From Amphibacillus indicireducens (GTDB lineage Bacteria > Bacillota > Bacilli > Bacillales > Amphibacillaceae), in assembly GCF_039539605.1 (NCBI RefSeq), contig NZ_BAABDL010000085.1, forward strand, positions 62,001-126,000: a stretch of DNA of 64,000 nt, given 5' to 3'. The notes below the pieces were generated by a model, which saw nothing but the letters and a program-made list of their open reading frames with translations, did not search any database and was not told where the DNA came from. Positions 62,411 through 64,000 of the stretch are shown here, piece by piece (positions within the stretch are counted from its first letter, which is position 1; each line of letters opens with the position of its first letter). The translations under genes and the position numbers were made by a program.

Positions 62411-63382
62411 TTAATGTGTTCGTTTACTTAAATACCCAACTAGCTGATACAATAAGTCTTTTTCCTTTTTATCTGGTAGTCGTTTAATTTGTTTGATTGC
62501 TTGATTTAAATACCATTGACTATATTGATAAGACCTTTGAATCGCGTCCGTATTTTTTATATCGGCTACAATCGGATCAAAATCAAATTCTTTGATTAGC
62601 TGGTGGCGGTTAAATATTAACTCAAGCTCGTGAAAAATCTGCTTATCTTGAATGGCTAACAACGTTGGTAGGGTCAGATAACCTGAGCGTAAATCTTGAC
62701 CACTTGCTTTACCTAAGTCATCAGCTGTCGACGTAAAGTCTAGTATGTCATCAATTATTTGATAAGACATTCCTAAATAGTAACCAAACAAATAGAGCTG
62801 TTTTTGAATTGAGCTAATAGCATTTGTCGTAATCGCACCTAATTGACATGATAAAGCAATTAATCGTGCGGTCTTATTACGATTTTTTCTGAAATATGCT
62901 GTTAAAGATGGATTCATCTGATAGCGATTCTTATATTGCGCTAACTCACCTAAAGCTAAGTACTTTAATGTACTTGAAAATAGTTGATGGGCTTTTTGAT
63001 CTGCTATTTCTGACATGATCTCAAGTGCTTCTGCAACTAAGTAATCACCGATATATGTAGCAACTTGATTGGTATATTTGTGATGAATCGTTCTGTCTCC
63101 ACGTCTTACTGGTGCTTGATCAATAATATCATCATGGATTAAGCTACTCATATGAACAAGCTCAAGCGCAATACAAACATCAACTAATTGCAATGCTTCC
63201 CCATCACCAAAATTACTGGCAATCATACAAAGAAGCGGCCTAGATCGTTTACCACCAGCTTGAATTAACGCTGTTGTAGCCGTTTTAACTGGTTCTTCAG
63301 CTTCCGATAGTCGTTCAATCAGTCTTTGATCAAAAAGCTCTAATTCAGCTTTAATCTCACTATACTGCTCTGATAATTTCAT
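62411..63382 (-). CDS. hepT: Heptaprenyl diphosphate synthase component II
   Basis: The 323-residue trans-prenyltransferase catalytic subunit has GGKRSRPLL, the first Asp-rich motif HDDIIDQAPVRRG and the second QIIDDILDFT. With HepS it makes a long-chain prenyl diphosphate, in Bacillus the menaquinone side chain. It overlaps hepS by 4 nt (ATGA). The usual menG between hepS and hepT is missing. Confidence 0.94.
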   Translation of the reverse strand: MKLSEQYSEIKAELELFDQRLIERLSEAEEPVKTATTALIQAGGKRSRPLLCMIASNFGDGEALQLVDVCIALELVHMSSLIHDDIIDQAPVRRGDRTIHHKYTNQVATYIGDYLVAEALEIMSEIADQKAHQLFSSTLKYLALGELAQYKNRYQMNPSLTAYFRKNRNKTARLIALSCQLGAITTNAISSIQKQLYLFGYYLGMSYQIIDDILDFTSTADDLGKASGQDLRSGYLTLPTLLAIQDKQIFHELELIFNRHQLIKEFDFDPIVADIKNTDAIQRSYQYSQWYLNQAIKQIKRLPDKKEKDLLYQLVGYLSKRTH

Positions 63383-63969
63383 TTGATCATCCCATTTTGA
63401 AAATGTAATTTAAAACGAGCATTAATTAAACGAGCCAAGTCAATTAATTTTGAATCAATCTGATTAGCTTGCGGTTCCTCATGAAAAAATGCCTCTAATT
63501 GATGCAAATTAAAGTAGCGTAATAAATATGCAGTAACTGTTGTATCAAGCCTATACTTAAGTTGAACAACTGTTTTTCGATCATCAGTTTTTTGCTCAGT
63601 CATTTGAATCATTAATTGACTGATCACCTTAGTCGCCTGAGCAAGTACTTCAATCAGCTTATTCTCTGAGTGATAAGCTAAAAGAGCATAATATTGTGCA
63701 CTAAATCGGTCACCTTGAAGAATTTTTTCTGTATTATTAGCATCCGGTTGATTAGAAACAAGTTGATGGAGATCAAATGATTGTTGCAACAATGTAATCC
63801 CCGTCACAACATCAATTTTCTTCACTTGTGACCACGCTGTTCGCTCAACTAAGGACAAATAAATAGCCATCCGGTAATCTTTTTTTAATAAAAAACTCAC
63901 CAAACAAGGATCCATCACTGTCTGATATTGCTCATTTAACTTTGCTTGAATTAAACCTTCAATGCTCAT
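63379..63969 (-). CDS. hepS: Heptaprenyl diphosphate synthase component I
   Basis: The 196-residue all-alpha regulatory subunit lacks the Asp-rich motifs, as HepS proteins do. MSIEGLIQAKLNEQYQTVMD, DVVTGITLLQQSFDLHQL and the C-terminal TVTAYLLRYFNLHQLEAF match. The start is ATG 63969, 9 nt after GGGAG. It is translationally coupled to hepT. Nothing upstream of it can be judged because the window ends 31 bp later. Confidence 0.85.
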   Translation of the reverse strand: MSIEGLIQAKLNEQYQTVMDPCLVSFLLKKDYRMAIYLSLVERTAWSQVKKIDVVTGITLLQQSFDLHQLVSNQPDANNTEKILQGDRFSAQYYALLAYHSENKLIEVLAQATKVISQLMIQMTEQKTDDRKTVVQLKYRLDTTVTAYLLRYFNLHQLEAFFHEEPQANQIDSKLIDLARLINARFKLHFQNGMIK

Positions 63970-64000
63970 GCTAATATTCTCCCACCAATACAAACTGATT

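Noticed and set aside
1..64000. CRISPR arrays, tRNA or rRNA genes
   Set aside because: No regularly spaced repeats, cloverleaf genes or rRNA sequence were seen.

Overview
The window is low-GC Firmicute chromosome of the Bacillaceae type. Gene order follows the Bacillus subtilis backbone over several blocks: trhP1-trhP2; thyA-dfrA-yozE; csp-ypeP; rlmL-rnpB-gpsB-ypsA-cotD; yppE-recU-ponA-nth-dnaD-asnS-aspB-ypmB-dinG-panDCB-birA-cca-mgsA-dapB-mazG-ypjA; ypiB-ypiA; aroA-tyrA-hisC-aroH-aroB-aroC-cheR-hepT-hepS. A CotD-like coat protein and a YqfQ/VrrA-like protein point to a spore former. Several genes that B. subtilis keeps inside these same clusters are absent: menG between hepS and hepT, ndk next to cheR, qcrABC beside ypiAB, trpEDCFBA between aroH and hisC, and bshB1/bshA between mgsA and cca. 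Missing menG and qcrABC suggest a bacillus without a menaquinone/cytochrome chain, as known for Amphibacillus-like organisms. That placement is inference.

Layout. 1-4.5 kb is accessory DNA. It holds an IS3-family insertion sequence nested in a second copy, apparently rearranged by an inversion; an acetyltransferase fragment cut by the IS; and a LAGLIDADG/helix-turn-helix gene with an in-frame stop, overlapping a tandem ribbon-helix-helix-like gene. 4.8-7.8 kb has an intracellular GH43 glycosidase with a probable CcpA (cre) site, a GNAT and a VOC protein, and a decayed gene. 7.9-14.7 kb carries tRNA hydroxylation genes, a ferredoxin, msrAB and small conserved proteins. 14.7-20.8 kb carries sbcDC and folate/thymidylate genes. 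20.9-28.7 kb carries a cell-wall hydrolase, a cold-shock gene with an attenuator-like leader, an RNase H-like protein, an M32 carboxypeptidase, rlmL with a riboswitch-like leader, RNase P RNA and gpsB. 28.9-46.2 kb carries recU-ponA (plus strand) and a long minus-strand housekeeping series from nth to mazG, interrupted by a MITE-like element and a large palindrome. 46.2-52.8 kb carries ypjA, a very large membrane protein (frameshifted) and ypiB-ypiA. 52.8-55.1 kb is a graveyard: an orphan Phd antitoxin with a truncated toxin, an acetyltransferase remnant and a frameshifted TsaA/TrmO-like gene. 55.3-64 kb is the aromatic amino acid cluster joined to cheR and heptaprenyl diphosphate synthase.

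The most novel-looking signal is the compact structured element at 25964-26081, between the rnpB terminator and rlmL. It has a three-way junction followed by a GC-rich hairpin, and its 5' hairpin can also pair with the 3' arm of that last hairpin, which is the logic of a transcription attenuator or riboswitch. All calls are by eye from sequence; no database search or folding program was run.
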